DNA from: Micromonospora sp. WMMA1363
GTDB taxonomy: Bacteria > Actinomycetota > Actinomycetes > Mycobacteriales > Micromonosporaceae
Direction: 5' to 3'
DNA: 64,000 nt
NCBI RefSeq assembly: GCF_030345795.1
Contig: NZ_JAUALB010000001.1
Span: forward strand, 5,977,101-6,041,100
The position numbers and the translations under genes are program-made. This document shows positions 45,412 through 56,770 of the stretch, in pieces. Position 1 is the first letter of the stretch; every line of letters begins with the position of its first letter. The notes under the pieces were generated by a model. That model saw only the letters and a list, made by a program, of their open reading frames with translations, had not been told where the DNA came from and did no database searches.

Positions 45412-45712
45412 GCTGACCGCCTCCTCGTCGGCGCTCTCTCCGCACGGCCTCGTCGTAGCGCTTGGCCTCCACGTCGGTCAGCTCGCGTGCGGAGAGGATG
45501 TCCCAGTCGTTGTCGGTGCCGTCGGTCTCGGCGAGCAGCACGGCCAGCCGGCGCCCCCGGCGGGCGGAGGCGTAGACGACCATCACGTCGTCGCCCAGGT
45601 GGCGGATGACCCGCCGGCTGCTGCACAGCGCCTCCCAGACTTCCCCCGGTGTGACGTCGTAGACCCTCAGGTTTGCCAGCGCCTCGTCGGTGAAGCTGAA
45701 CCGGCTGCCCAT
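45401..45712 (-). CDS. Toxin-like protein of a type II TA pair (BrnT-like)
   Basis: A 103-residue protein from ATG 45712 (MGSRFSFTDEALANLRVY). The end, WDILSARELTDVEAKRYDEA, resembles the BrnT toxin end (ISAR...KRERKRYE), and a core strand VIRHLGDDVMVVYASARRG recalls RelE-like RNases, so ribonuclease activity is plausible. It overlaps the antitoxin gene by 11 nt. The family is not certain; in actinomycetes such pairs are often annotated only as hypothetical. The promoter should lie in the 104-bp gap to the divergent DUF3099 gene. Confidence 0.6.
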   Translation of the reverse strand: MGSRFSFTDEALANLRVYDVTPGEVWEALCSSRRVIRHLGDDVMVVYASARRGRRLAVLLAETDGTDNDWDILSARELTDVEAKRYDEAVRRERRRGGGQHEP

Positions 45713-45816
45713 GGGCGCGAGCGTACCACGGCCGTAACACGGACCGGGGTACGTCGATTTTCGCCGATCACGTAACCGAGGTGACAGGATGGGGGGCATC
45801 CCTCAAGGAGGTCGTG

Positions 45817-46173
45817 GTGAAGCGTCAGGCGTACCAGCCGATCCTGATCACAGACGCCGCACGCAGCCAGGATGACCAGCTCAACAGCCGGCAGAAGCGG
45901 TACGTGTTGATGATGGGCATCCGGGTCGCCTGCGTGATCGTCGGCGCGGTGCTGGTGGGCGTGCAGGCCCCGCTGCTCTGGCTCTGGCTGCCCATGGTCG
46001 CCCTGGGCATGATCCTCATACCCTGGCTCGCCGTGTTGCTCGCCAACGACCGCCCGCCCAAGGACGAGCACCGCAAGACCGGTCGGTTCCGGTCCCGGCG
46101 GCGGGACGAGACGCCGCCGATGAGTCTCACCGCCGAGGAGCGCCCCGCCAAGGTTATCGACGTCGATCCCTGA
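45817..46173 (+). CDS. DUF3099 membrane protein
   Basis: A 118-residue protein with two transmembrane helices (GIRVACVIVGAVLVGVQ and LWLWLPMVALGMILIPWLAVL) and a basic cytoplasmic tail. KRQAYQPILITDAARSQDDQ at the start is typical of DUF3099, actinobacterial and uncharacterised. The start GTG 45817 follows AAGGAGG; GTG 45814 is possible. It diverges from the TA-like pair. Function unknown. Confidence 0.82.
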   Translation: MKRQAYQPILITDAARSQDDQLNSRQKRYVLMMGIRVACVIVGAVLVGVQAPLLWLWLPMVALGMILIPWLAVLLANDRPPKDEHRKTGRFRSRRRDETPPMSLTAEERPAKVIDVDP

Positions 46174-46303
46174 CCTTGCTGTTCGTCTCGACCGCTGACG
46201 GGCGGCGTCCGATGCCGCGCCGACGCCCCGGCCGCCGACGGCAGGCCCTCGCGGCTGACCGGCCGCCGGGATCCACGCTCACCGCGCAGTGGCGCGGCGA
46301 GCG

Positions 46304-47200
46304 TCAGACCGGTGGTCGGGCACCCACCTGGCTCACCGCCGACGCGCCGAAGTCGCCGGCCCGACGCAGCGCCGCCTCGGGGGAAGCCCCCGCCAACCAG
46401 GCCGCCAGCAGCCCGGCGGCGAACGCGTCGCCTGCCCCGGTGGGGTCGACCACGGCCATCCGGCGCGCCGGCGCCACCGCGATCACGGCGTCCCGGTCGA
46501 CCCACACCGCTCCGGCCGCACCCCGTTTCACCACCACCCGCCGTGCCGAGACGGACAGCGCTCGGCCCTGCGCCGCCGGGTCCAGCCCGCCGGCCAGCAC
46601 GGTCGCCTCCGCGGCGTTGACCAGGAGCAAATCGACGTCGCGTACCCAGCTCAAGAACGCCGTCGCGCCGACCCGTCGAAGTGGCGCCGCGGAGGCCGCG
46701 TCGACGCTGACGGTGAGGCCCCGCTCGCGGGCCGCGCCGAGCGCGCGCAGGCCGGCCGGCCGTGAGGCCGCGTCGAGCAGGGTGTAGCCGGACAGGTGTA
46801 GGTGCGCCGCGTCCGGCGCCGCGTCCAGGGCCGCCTCCACCGCCTGCGGGCTGAGCCGCAGGTTCGCCCCCCGCTCAGTGATCATCGTGCGTTCCGCCGC
46901 GCTGGCCAACACGATGACCGTTCCGGTGGGGACGTCCGGCAGCTGGGCGACGGCGCAGTCGACGCCGCCGCGTTCCAACTCCGCCACCCGGTCCCGGCCC
47001 GGTCCGTCGTCGCCGACCGCCCCGACCAGCGTGACGGGTACGCCCAGCGCCCCCAGCCACGCCGCGGTGTTCGCCGCCTGGCCGCCTCCGGTGAACCGGA
47101 TCGTCGCCGCCGTGTCCGACCCGGTGACCGGGGGTCCGGTCAGGACCGCCACCACGTCGGTGATCAGGTCGCCGACGACGATGACCCGCGGTGCTGTCAT
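46304..47200 (-). CDS. psuK: PfkB-family sugar kinase, probable pseudouridine kinase
   Basis: A 298-residue PfkB kinase with [16 protein letters not shown] (first signature) and [18 protein letters not shown] (second; catalytic Asp). It follows psuG with a 4-nt overlap (ATGA), which points to pseudouridine kinase: PsuK phosphorylates pseudouridine and PsuG splits the product to uracil and ribose 5-phosphate. The PfkB family alone does not fix the substrate. Start ATG 47200. C-terminal residues after [18 protein letters not shown] are complete. A further longer reading frame upstream is not used. Confidence 0.85.
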   Translation of the reverse strand: MTAPRVIVVGDLITDVVAVLTGPPVTGSDTAATIRFTGGGQAANTAAWLGALGVPVTLVGAVGDDGPGRDRVAELERGGVDCAVAQLPDVPTGTVIVLASAAERTMITERGANLRLSPQAVEAALDAAPDAAHLHLSGYTLLDAASRPAGLRALGAARERGLTVSVDAASAAPLRRVGATAFLSWVRDVDLLLVNAAEATVLAGGLDPAAQGRALSVSARRVVVKRGAAGAVWVDRDAVIAVAPARRMAVVDPTGAGDAFAAGLLAAWLAGASPEAALRRAGDFGASAVSQVGARPPV

Positions 47201-48117
47201 GCCCGGCTGGCGGCCGCGACCGCGATCCGCGCGGCGAGGTCGGCGTTGCGCAGGATGATCCGGACGTTGACCGCGAGGCTGGCGCCCTCGGTGGCCGAGT
47301 GGAAGTGCGCGAGCAGGAAGGGCGTCACCGCCTTGCCGGTCACCCCCTCGCGCCGCATCCGGGCCAGCCCGTCGGCGAGGGTGCGGTCGTGCAGCGCAGG
47401 GTCCAACTGCTCGCCGACGGGCAACGGGTTGGTCACGACCAGCCCACCGCTGCACACGCCGTGCTGCTCACGCGCGGCGAGCACCTCCGCCACCTGCTCC
47501 GGGGAGTCCACCGACCAGTCCAGGTCGAAACCGCCGTCGGTGAGGTAGAAGCCGGGGAAGCGGCGGGTGCGGTAGCCGACCACGCCCACCCCGAGGGTCT
47601 CCAGACGCTCCAGGGTCGCGCCCACGTCGAGGATCGACTTCACCCCCGCGCAGACCACCGCGATGGGCGTCCGGGCCAGGGTGGTCAGGTCGGCGGACTC
47701 GTCGAAGGTCTGCGTGGCCTCCCGGTGCACCCCGCCGAGGCCGCCGGTGGCGAACACTCGGATGCCGGCTGCCGCGGCCACCGCGCTGGTCGCGGCCACG
47801 GTCGTGGCGCCGTCAGCGCCGGTCCCGGCCGCCACGGCCAGATCGCGTACGGAGAGCTTCGCCACCTGGTCGGCGGTGGCGAGCCGGGTCAGCTCGGTGT
47901 CGTCGAGCCCGACGACGAGTTGGCCGGCGACCATGCCGATGGTGGCCGGAACCGCGCCGGCGGCGCGGACCACCTGCTCGATCTCGCGGGCCACCCGCAG
48001 GTTGTCCGGCCGGGGTAGGCCGTGCGAGACGATTGTGCTCTCCAAGGCAACCACGGGGCGGCCGGCGCGTAGGGCGTCGGCGACCTCGGTGCCAGGTCGG
48101 ATGTGAAAGTCGGTCAC
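47197..48117 (-). CDS. psuG: Pseudouridine-5'-phosphate glycosidase
   Basis: A 306-residue enzyme that cleaves pseudouridine 5'-phosphate to uracil and ribose 5-phosphate in RNA nucleoside breakdown. Motifs: [56 protein letters not shown] and [11 protein letters not shown]. These include the Lys and Glu residues of the family active site. Start GTG 48117. The last 4 nt overlap psuK. The gene is divergent from DUF3039 with an 89-bp gap that must contain both promoters. Confidence 0.94.
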   Translation of the reverse strand: MTDFHIRPGTEVADALRAGRPVVALESTIVSHGLPRPDNLRVAREIEQVVRAAGAVPATIGMVAGQLVVGLDDTELTRLATADQVAKLSVRDLAVAAGTGADGATTVAATSAVAAAAGIRVFATGGLGGVHREATQTFDESADLTTLARTPIAVVCAGVKSILDVGATLERLETLGVGVVGYRTRRFPGFYLTDGGFDLDWSVDSPEQVAEVLAAREQHGVCSGGLVVTNPLPVGEQLDPALHDRTLADGLARMRREGVTGKAVTPFLLAHFHSATEGASLAVNVRIILRNADLAARIAVAAASRA

Positions 48118-48206
48118 AACTGTTCACCGTACGACCTCACCCGCTGTCGCCAGAAGTGGACCGGGCGGCGGGTGACCTGCCAGACTTGACGGTCGGAGGT
48201 GTGGAA

Positions 48207-48425
48207 GTGAGCACACAGGTCCTCGAGCGTCCCGAGGTGAAGGACGCCGACACCGGTCCCGAGATGTTCCACTACGTGCGCAAGGAGAAGATCGCCGAGA
48301 GTGCCGTGATGGGCACCTTCGTCGTGGCGCTCTGCGGCGAGACGTTCCCGGTCACCAAGGCGGCCAAGCCGGGCTCGCCGGTGTGCCCGAAGTGCAAGGA
48401 GATCTACGACTCGTTCACCGAGTGA
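48207..48425 (+). CDS. DUF3039 family protein
   Basis: A 72-residue actinobacterial protein starting at GTG 48207 with GGAGG 7 nt upstream. FHYVRKEKIAESAVMGTFVV is the family motif, and the Cys residues ALCGETFPV and VCPKCKEIYD may form a zinc site. Function unknown. It is followed by the TRIC-like channel gene after 33 nt and may be part of the same transcript. Confidence 0.87.
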   Translation: MSTQVLERPEVKDADTGPEMFHYVRKEKIAESAVMGTFVVALCGETFPVTKAAKPGSPVCPKCKEIYDSFTE

Positions 48426-48458
48426 ACGGGCGGGGCCCCGCCCGCGTAGCCTGCGGCG

Positions 48459-49100
48459 GTGACCACCTCCACCGCCCTGCTGCTCGCCGACCTCGCCGGG
48501 GTGGCGGTCTTCGCCGCCTCCGGCGCCTCGGCCGCGGTCGCCAAGCGGCTGGACCTCTTCGGCGTTGTCTTCGTCGGCTTCGTCGCCGCGCTCGGCGGTG
48601 GGATCTTCCGGGATCTGGTCATTGACGAGGTGCCGCCGCTGGCCTTCGCGGACTGGCGCTACGCGGCCACCGCCGCCGGCACCGCCGCGGTCGTCTTCTG
48701 GCTGCACCCCCAGCTGGCCCGGCTGCGGACCACCGTGCTCGTGCTGGACGCGGCCGGCCTGGCGCTGTTCACGGTCACCGGCACCGTGAAGGCGCTGGGC
48801 GTCGGCGTACCGGCGCTGGGTGCGTGCGTCATCGGGATGCTCACCGCGATCGGCGGCGGCCTCGGCCGTGACCTGCTCACCGCCGAGATCCCGGTGGTCC
48901 TGCGCCGCGAGATCTACGCGGTCGCCGCGCTCGTGGGCGCCGTCCTCGTCGCGCTGCTCGACGCGGTCGGGCAGGCCAACGTGCTCTGGCTCACCGTGGC
49001 GGCCGCCCTCGTCTTCCTGATCCGCCTGGTCTCGCTGCGCCGACGCTGGTCCGTCCCGATCGCCACCCTCCGCCCTCCGCGCACCGGCACCCCACCCTGA
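48459..49100 (+). CDS. TRIC-type (UPF0126) cation channel protein
   Basis: A 213-residue protein with seven predicted transmembrane segments in two similar halves. GGGIFRDL and GGGLGRDLL are the paired Gly-rich signatures of bacterial TRIC channels (YicG/UPF0126 family), which pass monovalent cations; the Arg-Asp after the Gly run is typical. The last helix ends in basic LVSLRRRW. Start GTG 48459. The role in this organism is not known; DUF3039 lies just upstream. Confidence 0.88.
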   Translation: MTTSTALLLADLAGVAVFAASGASAAVAKRLDLFGVVFVGFVAALGGGIFRDLVIDEVPPLAFADWRYAATAAGTAAVVFWLHPQLARLRTTVLVLDAAGLALFTVTGTVKALGVGVPALGACVIGMLTAIGGGLGRDLLTAEIPVVLRREIYAVAALVGAVLVALLDAVGQANVLWLTVAAALVFLIRLVSLRRRWSVPIATLRPPRTGTPP

Positions 49101-49166
49101 CCCGTCCCCCTGACGGAAGGCGGCGGGTCGGCCGGAGGCGGACTCGACGTCCGGTAGCCCTGCGGC

Positions 49167-50417
49167 ATGGTACGACTAACAAGGCAGGCATACCGGAGGA
49201 AGACGGACAAGTTGATGGCGACGAGTCGGGCGACCGCCCTGCTGCGGAAACCCGGGCAGCCGCAGCAGGCAACGTTCCTGGAACTCTTCTTCGACCTCGT
49301 GTTCGTCTTCGCGCTCACCCGTGTCTCGCAGCGACTGGCCGAGGACCTCACCGCCCAACGGCAGATCGTTCTCACCGAGACCGGCCAGACGCTGCTGTTG
49401 CTGCTGGCCCTGCTGATGGTCTGGTTCACCACGGCCTGGGTGACCGACCTTTTCGACCCCGACCGACCGGAGATCGAACTTCTGGTCTTCGCGACCATGC
49501 TCGGCAGCCTGGTCATGGCGGTCGCGATTCCGGAGGCGTTCGGCACGAGCGCCCTCGCCTTCGCCGGTGCGTACGTCGCGATCCATGTCGGCCGTGGCCT
49601 CGTGCTCGTGGTAGCCCTTCGGGGCCACGAGGCGCAACGCCGCGCCGCGGTGACGCTGGCGTGGTACGGGGTGTCCGCCGTGCCGTGGCTCGTCGGGGCG
49701 CTGTTCTTCCCGGAGAGTCCGGCGCGCGGGGCCCTGTGGGCGCTGGCGATCGTCATCGACTACGCGGGTGCCACGGTGCGGTTCCCCACGCTGCGACGGG
49801 CCGAACGGCCGATCGAGGCGCCCATCGTGGCCGAACACCTCTCCGAGCGCTACCGGCAGTTCTTCATCGTCGCTCTGGGCGAGCTCATCCTGGTCACCGG
49901 CGCGACCTTCAGCGGCTCCGCCTTCGAGATCGGCCAGATCGCGGCGTTCGTGGTGTCGTTCGCCACCACGGCGCTGATGTGGCGGATCTACATCCACAAG
50001 GCCGGAGAGCTGTTGCCCCTCGCGATAGCGACGGCCCGCGTACCATCCCGCCTCGCCGGACTGTCGACACCCGCCCACCTGCTCATGGTGGCCGGCATCG
50101 TCGCGATCGCCGTCGGCGACGAACTCGTCATCGAACATCCGACTGGGCACACCGATTCGGCTTGGGTCGCCGTCATCCTCGGTGGACCGGCGCTCTTCCT
50201 GACCGGACGGGCCATCTTCGAGTACGCGGTGTTCGGCCGAGTGTCCCCATCCCGCACGATCGGCGCGGTCGTGCTTGCCGCGGTCTCCCCGGTGATGGTG
50301 TTCACACCGCCGCTGGTGGTCCTCAGCGTCCCCGCTCTTGTCCTGGCGGCAATCGCCGTATCCGATACGGTCCGCGCCCGAAGGCGCCCTCCCGAGATGC
50401 CGACACCCCCCCTCTAG
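49167..50417 (+). CDS. Low-temperature-requirement protein A (LtrA) family
   Basis: A membrane protein of about 400 residues with 10 or more hydrophobic helices. The N-terminal FLELFFDLVFVFALTRVSQ is the LtrA family mark, and ERYRQFFIVALGELILVTG is also conserved. The function of LtrA proteins is not firmly known. Start could be ATG 49167 or ATG 49215, the latter 15 nt after GGAGG. It stands alone between the TRIC gene and the helicase gene. It is unrelated to the group II intron protein that has the same name. Confidence 0.87.
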   Translation: MVRLTRQAYRRKTDKLMATSRATALLRKPGQPQQATFLELFFDLVFVFALTRVSQRLAEDLTAQRQIVLTETGQTLLLLLALLMVWFTTAWVTDLFDPDRPEIELLVFATMLGSLVMAVAIPEAFGTSALAFAGAYVAIHVGRGLVLVVALRGHEAQRRAAVTLAWYGVSAVPWLVGALFFPESPARGALWALAIVIDYAGATVRFPTLRRAERPIEAPIVAEHLSERYRQFFIVALGELILVTGATFSGSAFEIGQIAAFVVSFATTALMWRIYIHKAGELLPLAIATARVPSRLAGLSTPAHLLMVAGIVAIAVGDELVIEHPTGHTDSAWVAVILGGPALFLTGRAIFEYAVFGRVSPSRTIGAVVLAAVSPVMVFTPPLVVLSVPALVLAAIAVSDTVRARRRPPEMPTPPL

Positions 50418-50610
50418 TCGCCGGTTCGTCCGTGCGGCGATGGCACGGCATCACGGCATCCGGTATCGGTTCGAACCGCGTGATCGGCGCGGTTTGCGCG
50501 GGACGGCCCGGGGCGGCCGGGTGTGACCAGCGTGGCGCCAGGTGGGGGGTGGGGCGGCTGCTGGGTATGCTGGGGCGGCCTTCGCGGCACCCGTGCGCGG
50601 AGGTGTTTTC

Positions 50611-52398
50611 ATGGGCGGCGGCACCGTGGCCCTCGGCCGGGGCCGGTCCCCAGGCGGTGGAGAGGAGCTTCGCGTGGCAGCCCGGACGCCGGTGCTCGAG
50701 ACGTTCCCGGCGCTGCGCGCATGGCAGCGCAAGGCTCTGGTGGAGTATCTACGTCGCCGCGAGCCCGACTTCACGGCGGTCGCCACCCCGGGGGCCGGCA
50801 AGACCACCTTCGCCCTCCGCATCGCCGCCGAGCTGCTCGCCGACGGCACCGTCGAGGCGGTCACCGTGGTCGCCCCCACCGAGCACCTCAAGACCCAGTG
50901 GGCGGAGTCCGCGGCCCGGGTCGGCATCCAACTCGACGCCACCTTCCGCAACGCCGACCTGCACTCGTCCGCCGACTTCCACGGCGCCGTGGTCACGTAT
51001 GCCCAGATCGGCATGGCCCCGCAGGTGCACCGACGGCGAACCATGACGCGGCGGACCCTGGTCGTCCTGGACGAGATCCACCACGCTGGGGACTCGCGGA
51101 CCTGGGGTGACGGGGTGAAGGCGGCGTTCGAGGGCGCGGAGCGCCGGCTCATGCTTACCGGCACCCCGTTCCGGTCCGATGACAACCCCATCCCGTTCGT
51201 CAGCTACGAACGGGGCGGGGACGGCCTGTTACGCTCCCGTGCCGACTCGGTCTACGGGTATGCCGACGCGCTGCGGGACGGCGTCGTCCGGCCGGTGCTC
51301 TTCCTCGCGTACTCCGGGGAGACCCGGTGGCGGACGAACGCCGGCGAGGAGCTGGCGGCCCGGCTGGGTGAGCCGATGACCCAGGACCTGATCGCGCAGG
51401 CCTGGCGGACCGCGCTGGATCCGGCCGGAGACTGGATGCCCCAGGTGCTTCGGGCCGCCGACGCTCGGCTGACCGTGTTGCGCAACGCCGGCATGCCGGA
51501 CGCGGGCGGCCTGATCATCGCCAGCGACCAGCAGACCGCCCGGTCCTACGCCAGGCTCATCGAACAGGTGACCGGTGAGCGGACCGCGGTGGTGCTCTCC
51601 GACGACGGGGGCGCCTCGGCCCGGATCGCGGCGTTCGCGGCCTCCGACCAGCGGTGGCTGGTGGCGGTGCGGATGGTCTCCGAGGGTGTCGACATCCCCC
51701 GCCTCGCCGTCGGCGTGTACGCGACCAGCGCCAGCACACCGCTCTATTTCGCCCAGGCGATCGGCCGGTTCGTCCGGGCCCGCCAGCCGGGGGAGACGGC
51801 CTCGGTGTTCCTGCCCAGCGTGCCGCACCTGCTCGGGCTGGCCAGCGAGATGGAGGCCGAACGGGACCACGTCCTGGGTAAGCCGAAGGACCACGAGGGC
51901 TTCGACGACGACCTGCTGGAGCGTGCCCAGCGTGACGACCAGGCCAGCGGCGAGTTGGAGAAGAGGTTTTCGGCGCTCTCCGCCACCGCCGAGCTGGACC
52001 AGGTGATCTTCGACGGCGCGTCGTTCGGCACCGCGGCCCAGGCCGGCACCCCGGAGGAGGAGGAGTTCCTGGGGCTCCCCGGTCTGCTCACCGCCGACCA
52101 GGTGGCCATGTTGCTGTCCAGGCGGCAGGCCGACCAGCTCGCCGCGCAGCGGCGCCGAGCGACCGAGCGGGCGGCTGAGCCGGTCGCTGCCGCACCGGCT
52201 GCGCCGATGAGTGCGGCGCAGCGCCGGGTCGCGCTGCGCCGGCAGCTGAACGCTCTGGTGGCTGCCCGGCACCACCGCACCGGGCAGCCCCACGGCAAGA
52301 TTCACGCCGAGTTGCGGCGGCTCTGCGGTGGCCCGCCCAGCGCCCAGGCCACGATCGAGCAGCTCGAGGAACGGATCGCCACCGTTCAGACGCTCTGA
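50611..52398 (+). CDS. DEAD/DEAH-box helicase, superfamily 2
   Basis: A 595-residue helicase. Motif I ATPGAGKTTFALRI, motif Ia VVAPTEHLKTQW, motif II VVLDEIHHAGD (DEIH), motif III LTGTPFRSDDN, motif V SEGVDIPRLAVGVYAT and motif VI QAIGRFVRARQPGE are all visible. The C-terminal 130 residues are a coiled, Ala/Arg-rich segment. The start ATG 50611 has GGAGG 8 nt upstream. DNA or RNA substrate cannot be read; the RAD3/XPB-like core suggests DNA. It is conserved in actinobacteria and lies near sigA. Confidence 0.93.
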   Translation: MGGGTVALGRGRSPGGGEELRVAARTPVLETFPALRAWQRKALVEYLRRREPDFTAVATPGAGKTTFALRIAAELLADGTVEAVTVVAPTEHLKTQWAESAARVGIQLDATFRNADLHSSADFHGAVVTYAQIGMAPQVHRRRTMTRRTLVVLDEIHHAGDSRTWGDGVKAAFEGAERRLMLTGTPFRSDDNPIPFVSYERGGDGLLRSRADSVYGYADALRDGVVRPVLFLAYSGETRWRTNAGEELAARLGEPMTQDLIAQAWRTALDPAGDWMPQVLRAADARLTVLRNAGMPDAGGLIIASDQQTARSYARLIEQVTGERTAVVLSDDGGASARIAAFAASDQRWLVAVRMVSEGVDIPRLAVGVYATSASTPLYFAQAIGRFVRARQPGETASVFLPSVPHLLGLASEMEAERDHVLGKPKDHEGFDDDLLERAQRDDQASGELEKRFSALSATAELDQVIFDGASFGTAAQAGTPEEEEFLGLPGLLTADQVAMLLSRRQADQLAAQRRRATERAAEPVAAAPAAPMSAAQRRVALRRQLNALVAARHHRTGQPHGKIHAELRRLCGGPPSAQATIEQLEERIATVQTL

Positions 52399-52553
52399 TC
52401 CGAGGTGGCTCGCGCCTGGGAGCACTGATCCGGGGTGGGGCACCTGGGGCGGATGACCGCTCGGCGGGGTATGCGTCACGGCACGCCGTTCGGCGCCCAC
52501 TGGCCGCCGTGACGGGGCGCCCCCGCTGGGGACGGGCGCCCGCGGTAGGGGCG

Positions 52554-52594
52554 ACAAGGCCGGCCGTACCCCTTCAGGGCCCGGCCGGCCTTGT
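52554..52594. terminator. Terminator between helicase gene and DUF7455 gene
   Basis: ACAAGGCCGGCC (52554-52565) and GGCCGGCCTTGT (52583-52594) form a 12-bp perfect stem with a 17-nt loop. It lies just after the stop of DUF7455 (minus, ends 52610), and may also stop helicase transcripts. Confidence 0.78.
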
Positions 52595-52609
52595 GTGTCG
52601 GATTGCGAC

Positions 52610-52843
52610 TCAGTTCGCCATCAGGTCGGCGCCCCGCCAGCTGAACTCCGGATCTGCCGCGTACCGAACGGTGATCTTCACGAGATCCTCCGCGTACTTG
52701 TTCGCGTGGTGCCCACAGAACACCAGCTCGCCGCCACCGGCGAGGGTAATGCGGAGTTTGCCGGCAGCATTGCAGCGGTCGCACCGTTCATCGGCGGCCG
52801 GGGGGCTCACCGTCTCGGGCGGCGGCGTGAGGGTCGGGGTCAT
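52610..52843 (-). CDS. DUF7455-type zinc-ribbon protein
   Basis: A 77-residue protein from ATG 52843 with AGGAGGAAGG just upstream. ADERCDRCNAAGKLRITLAG and GELVFCGHHANKYAEDL form a Cys2-CysHis-like metal site. It resembles small actinobacterial proteins encoded next to sigA. Function unknown. It is read from the same strand as sigA but lies downstream of it; the gap of 244 bp to the sigA stop should hold its own promoter. Confidence 0.82.
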   Translation of the reverse strand: MTPTLTPPPETVSPPAADERCDRCNAAGKLRITLAGGGELVFCGHHANKYAEDLVKITVRYAADPEFSWRGADLMAN

Positions 52844-53087
52844 CGCCTTCCTCCTCTGGTCGTCACCGATGAACACTCTCTTCGGTCCTTGCTCACTTAT
52901 CCTGCAACACCCTTGTCGGGCCTCGCCTTCCCTGTGTGCCCGCGGGGGACCGAGGTCACACCTGGCTCCGACAGCGTGCCATGCACCCAGGGTGCCACGT
53001 CAACGATCACATTCGTGCAACCGAACGATGACTATGCGGCGTTGCCTGCCGGGTGGTCGAAACGACCTGTTCAGCTGACGCCGCCGA

Positions 53088-54706
<1,619 letters not shown>

Positions 54707-54994
54707 GAATGACCTTCCGGAGGCGAAGAGCGAGCACGGCCGGGTCGTCCGGCGTGGAGCGGAGCACGGGTGCCGGGCGATGTCGTTTGAGGGACCCCCG
54801 CGTTCCGGGCCGGCCGGTCGCTGGCGGTCCGTGGCGCGTGGGCAGGGTGAATTGTAACGCCGTCCACGGCGATCATCCTGCGGCGCACGGGGTACCGGCG
54901 GATGGACCGCCGATTCGGCGCAGATGTGGACTTTGTAAGGATGGTACCCGCGGGTGGCCGGGGATCGCCCGGCCGTGCGGAAAGGGGACGAAGA

Positions 54995-55816
54995 ATGGTC
55001 CGCTCGGGGCCGGAGCCGCGGGACCTGCTTGAGATCGCGATCGACGTGGCGCGGGACGCCGCCGCGACGGCACGCCGGATGCGGGTCGAAGGCGTGTCGG
55101 TGGCCGCGACCAAGAGCACGGCCACCGACGTGGTGACCGTCGCCGACCGGGCCGTGGAACGGCAGGTGCTCGCGGCGCTGCGCCGGTTGCGGCCCGGCGA
55201 CTCCGTGCTGGGCGAGGAGTACGGCGAGGCCGACACCGATCCGGCGGCCCCGGCTGGCGTGCGCTGGATCGTCGACCCCATCGACGGCACCGTCAACTAC
55301 CTCTACGGCCTGCGGCACAGCGCCGTCTCGATCGCCGCCGAGGTGGACGGAGTGGTGGTGGCCGGGGTGGTGCGCAACATCAGCACCGGCGAGGAGTGGA
55401 CGGCGACGGTCGGTGGCGGGGCCTGGCGCGACGGCCGGCGGTTGCGCTGCTCCACCGAGACGGATCTCGGTCAGGCGCTGCTGGCCACCGGCTTCGGTTA
55501 CGACCCGAAGCGCCGGGCCCACCAGGCCCGGGTGGTGGCGGAGCTGATCTCGCAGGTCCGCGACATCCGGCGCCTCGGCGCGGCCGCCATCGATCTCTGT
55601 TTCGCCGCCGAGGGACGGGTGGACGCATACTACGAGAAGGGCCTCGCCATCTGGGACCTCGCGGCCGGAGGGCTGGTGGCCACCGAGGCCGGCCTGCGGG
55701 TCAGCGGGCTGAACGGGGTGCCGGCCGGGCCGGACATGGTGGTCGCCGCGCCACCGGCACTCTTCGCGCCGCTGCACGACCGGCTGGCCGACCACGACGC
55801 CGCCGGCGGCCCCTGA
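54995..55816 (+). CDS. suhB: Inositol monophosphatase family protein (SuhB-like)
   Basis: A 273-residue Mg-dependent phosphatase. [31 protein letters not shown] and [18 protein letters not shown] are the three metal-binding motifs of the family. In M. tuberculosis SuhB (Rv2701c) lies at the same position beside sigA and hydrolyses inositol 1-phosphate; the substrate here is inferred. Start ATG 54995 with AAAGGGG upstream; open frame further upstream is not conserved. It diverges from sigA and converges on the Cei-like gene 18 nt later. Confidence 0.92.
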   Translation: MVRSGPEPRDLLEIAIDVARDAAATARRMRVEGVSVAATKSTATDVVTVADRAVERQVLAALRRLRPGDSVLGEEYGEADTDPAAPAGVRWIVDPIDGTVNYLYGLRHSAVSIAAEVDGVVVAGVVRNISTGEEWTATVGGGAWRDGRRLRCSTETDLGQALLATGFGYDPKRRAHQARVVAELISQVRDIRRLGAAAIDLCFAAEGRVDAYYEKGLAIWDLAAGGLVATEAGLRVSGLNGVPAGPDMVVAAPPALFAPLHDRLADHDAAGGP

Positions 55817-55834
55817 CCCGCCGCTGCGGGTGGC

Positions 55835-56362
55835 TCAGTCCTCCCGTACCGGGCACGAGCCGGGCGGCGCCACCGGCGAACCGAGGTCGCCGAGGGACTG
55901 GTTGACCTCGGTCGTCGTGGCCAGCTGCTGGAAGGAGCCGCCCAGCACCACATCGACGGTGTCGTCCGCGCGCTCGGGGTTGTACTCGGCCTTGGCGTTG
56001 TCCAGGAAGTACGCCCGCAGCAGGTGCGCCGAGCCGACGCCCTTCGGACCGAACCGCAGGACCGCGATGTCGTTGATCTGCTTCTTCTCATCGCCGGTCT
56101 TCTTGACCTGGAACTGTCGGTTGCGGAACTCGTCGGCGATCCGGTTGGCGAGGCCGACCTGGTCGGTGCCGTTCAGTACGTTGATCTTCACGTCCCTGCG
56201 CTCGCGCAGGGTCACGTCGGCCCGTGGCCAGCCCTCGGGGCAGCCGCCGCCGGCGCCGGCCTCACTCTGTGTGTCCCGTACCAGTGCGGTGACGACGAAG
56301 ACCAGCGCCAGCACCCCCAGCAGACCGACGACGACGAGTGCTCGCACTCGTGCAAAGCTCAT
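55835..56362 (-). CDS. Cei-like LytR C-terminal-domain envelope protein
   Basis: A 175-residue protein with one N-terminal transmembrane helix (ALVVVGLLGVLALVFVVTALV, about residues 7-27) and an extracytoplasmic LytR_C domain: KINVLNGTDQVGLANRIADE and HLLRAYFLDNAKAEYNPE. Two Cys are present (GGGCPEGWP and PGSCPVRED), likely forming a disulfide outside. In M. tuberculosis the matching gene Rv2700 (cei) affects cell-envelope integrity. Start ATG 56362 with GGGAGCG upstream. The gene converges on suhB and diverges from DUF4193. Confidence 0.88.
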   Translation of the reverse strand: MSFARVRALVVVGLLGVLALVFVVTALVRDTQSEAGAGGGCPEGWPRADVTLRERRDVKINVLNGTDQVGLANRIADEFRNRQFQVKKTGDEKKQINDIAVLRFGPKGVGSAHLLRAYFLDNAKAEYNPERADDTVDVVLGGSFQQLATTTEVNQSLGDLGSPVAPPGSCPVRED

Positions 56363-56504
56363 CAGGGCGCTCCCGGGACAGTGGTGGATGGCGGCCGCCG
56401 GCGGTCGGGCCGCCCCGTCGGCCGTCGAGTACGCCGCTGAGGTTAACGGGTGTCCGGCCGTCGCGTGGAAACAGGCGGACATGCCGGCGCGCCGGCCGGG
56501 AACC

Positions 56505-56559
56505 GGGTACTACTACCCCTATCTTCGTGTCGCCTGAGTCACATTGGGAACAACTTCCC
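56505..56559. promoter_or_regulatory. Two similar 14-bp inverted repeats (candidate operators)
   Basis: GGGTACTACTACCC (56505-56518) and GGGAACAACTTCCC (56546-56559) agree at 11 of 14 bases and are each symmetric around a 4-bp centre. Their centres are 41 bp apart, close to four helix turns. A third, looser copy (GGGAGTACTTCCC) is at 56638. They lie in the 408-bp spacer between the divergent Cei-like gene and DUF4193. Confidence 0.45.
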
Positions 56560-56770
56560 GTCGGGGGGCGTACATCTCTGCCACGAGGGCGGTATACATG
56601 CCACGCCCGATGGGGGGGGTAAGGTACCGCGCTCGCCGGGAGTACTTCCCCGGCGGCACCGGCCCGGCGTCGGGTGACCGACACAAGTGGTGGCCGGCCA
56701 GCGGAACCGAAACATCGTCGTCCGGCGTTACAACCGGAAGCGACAACATCGACATGGGAGAGTGAAACCG

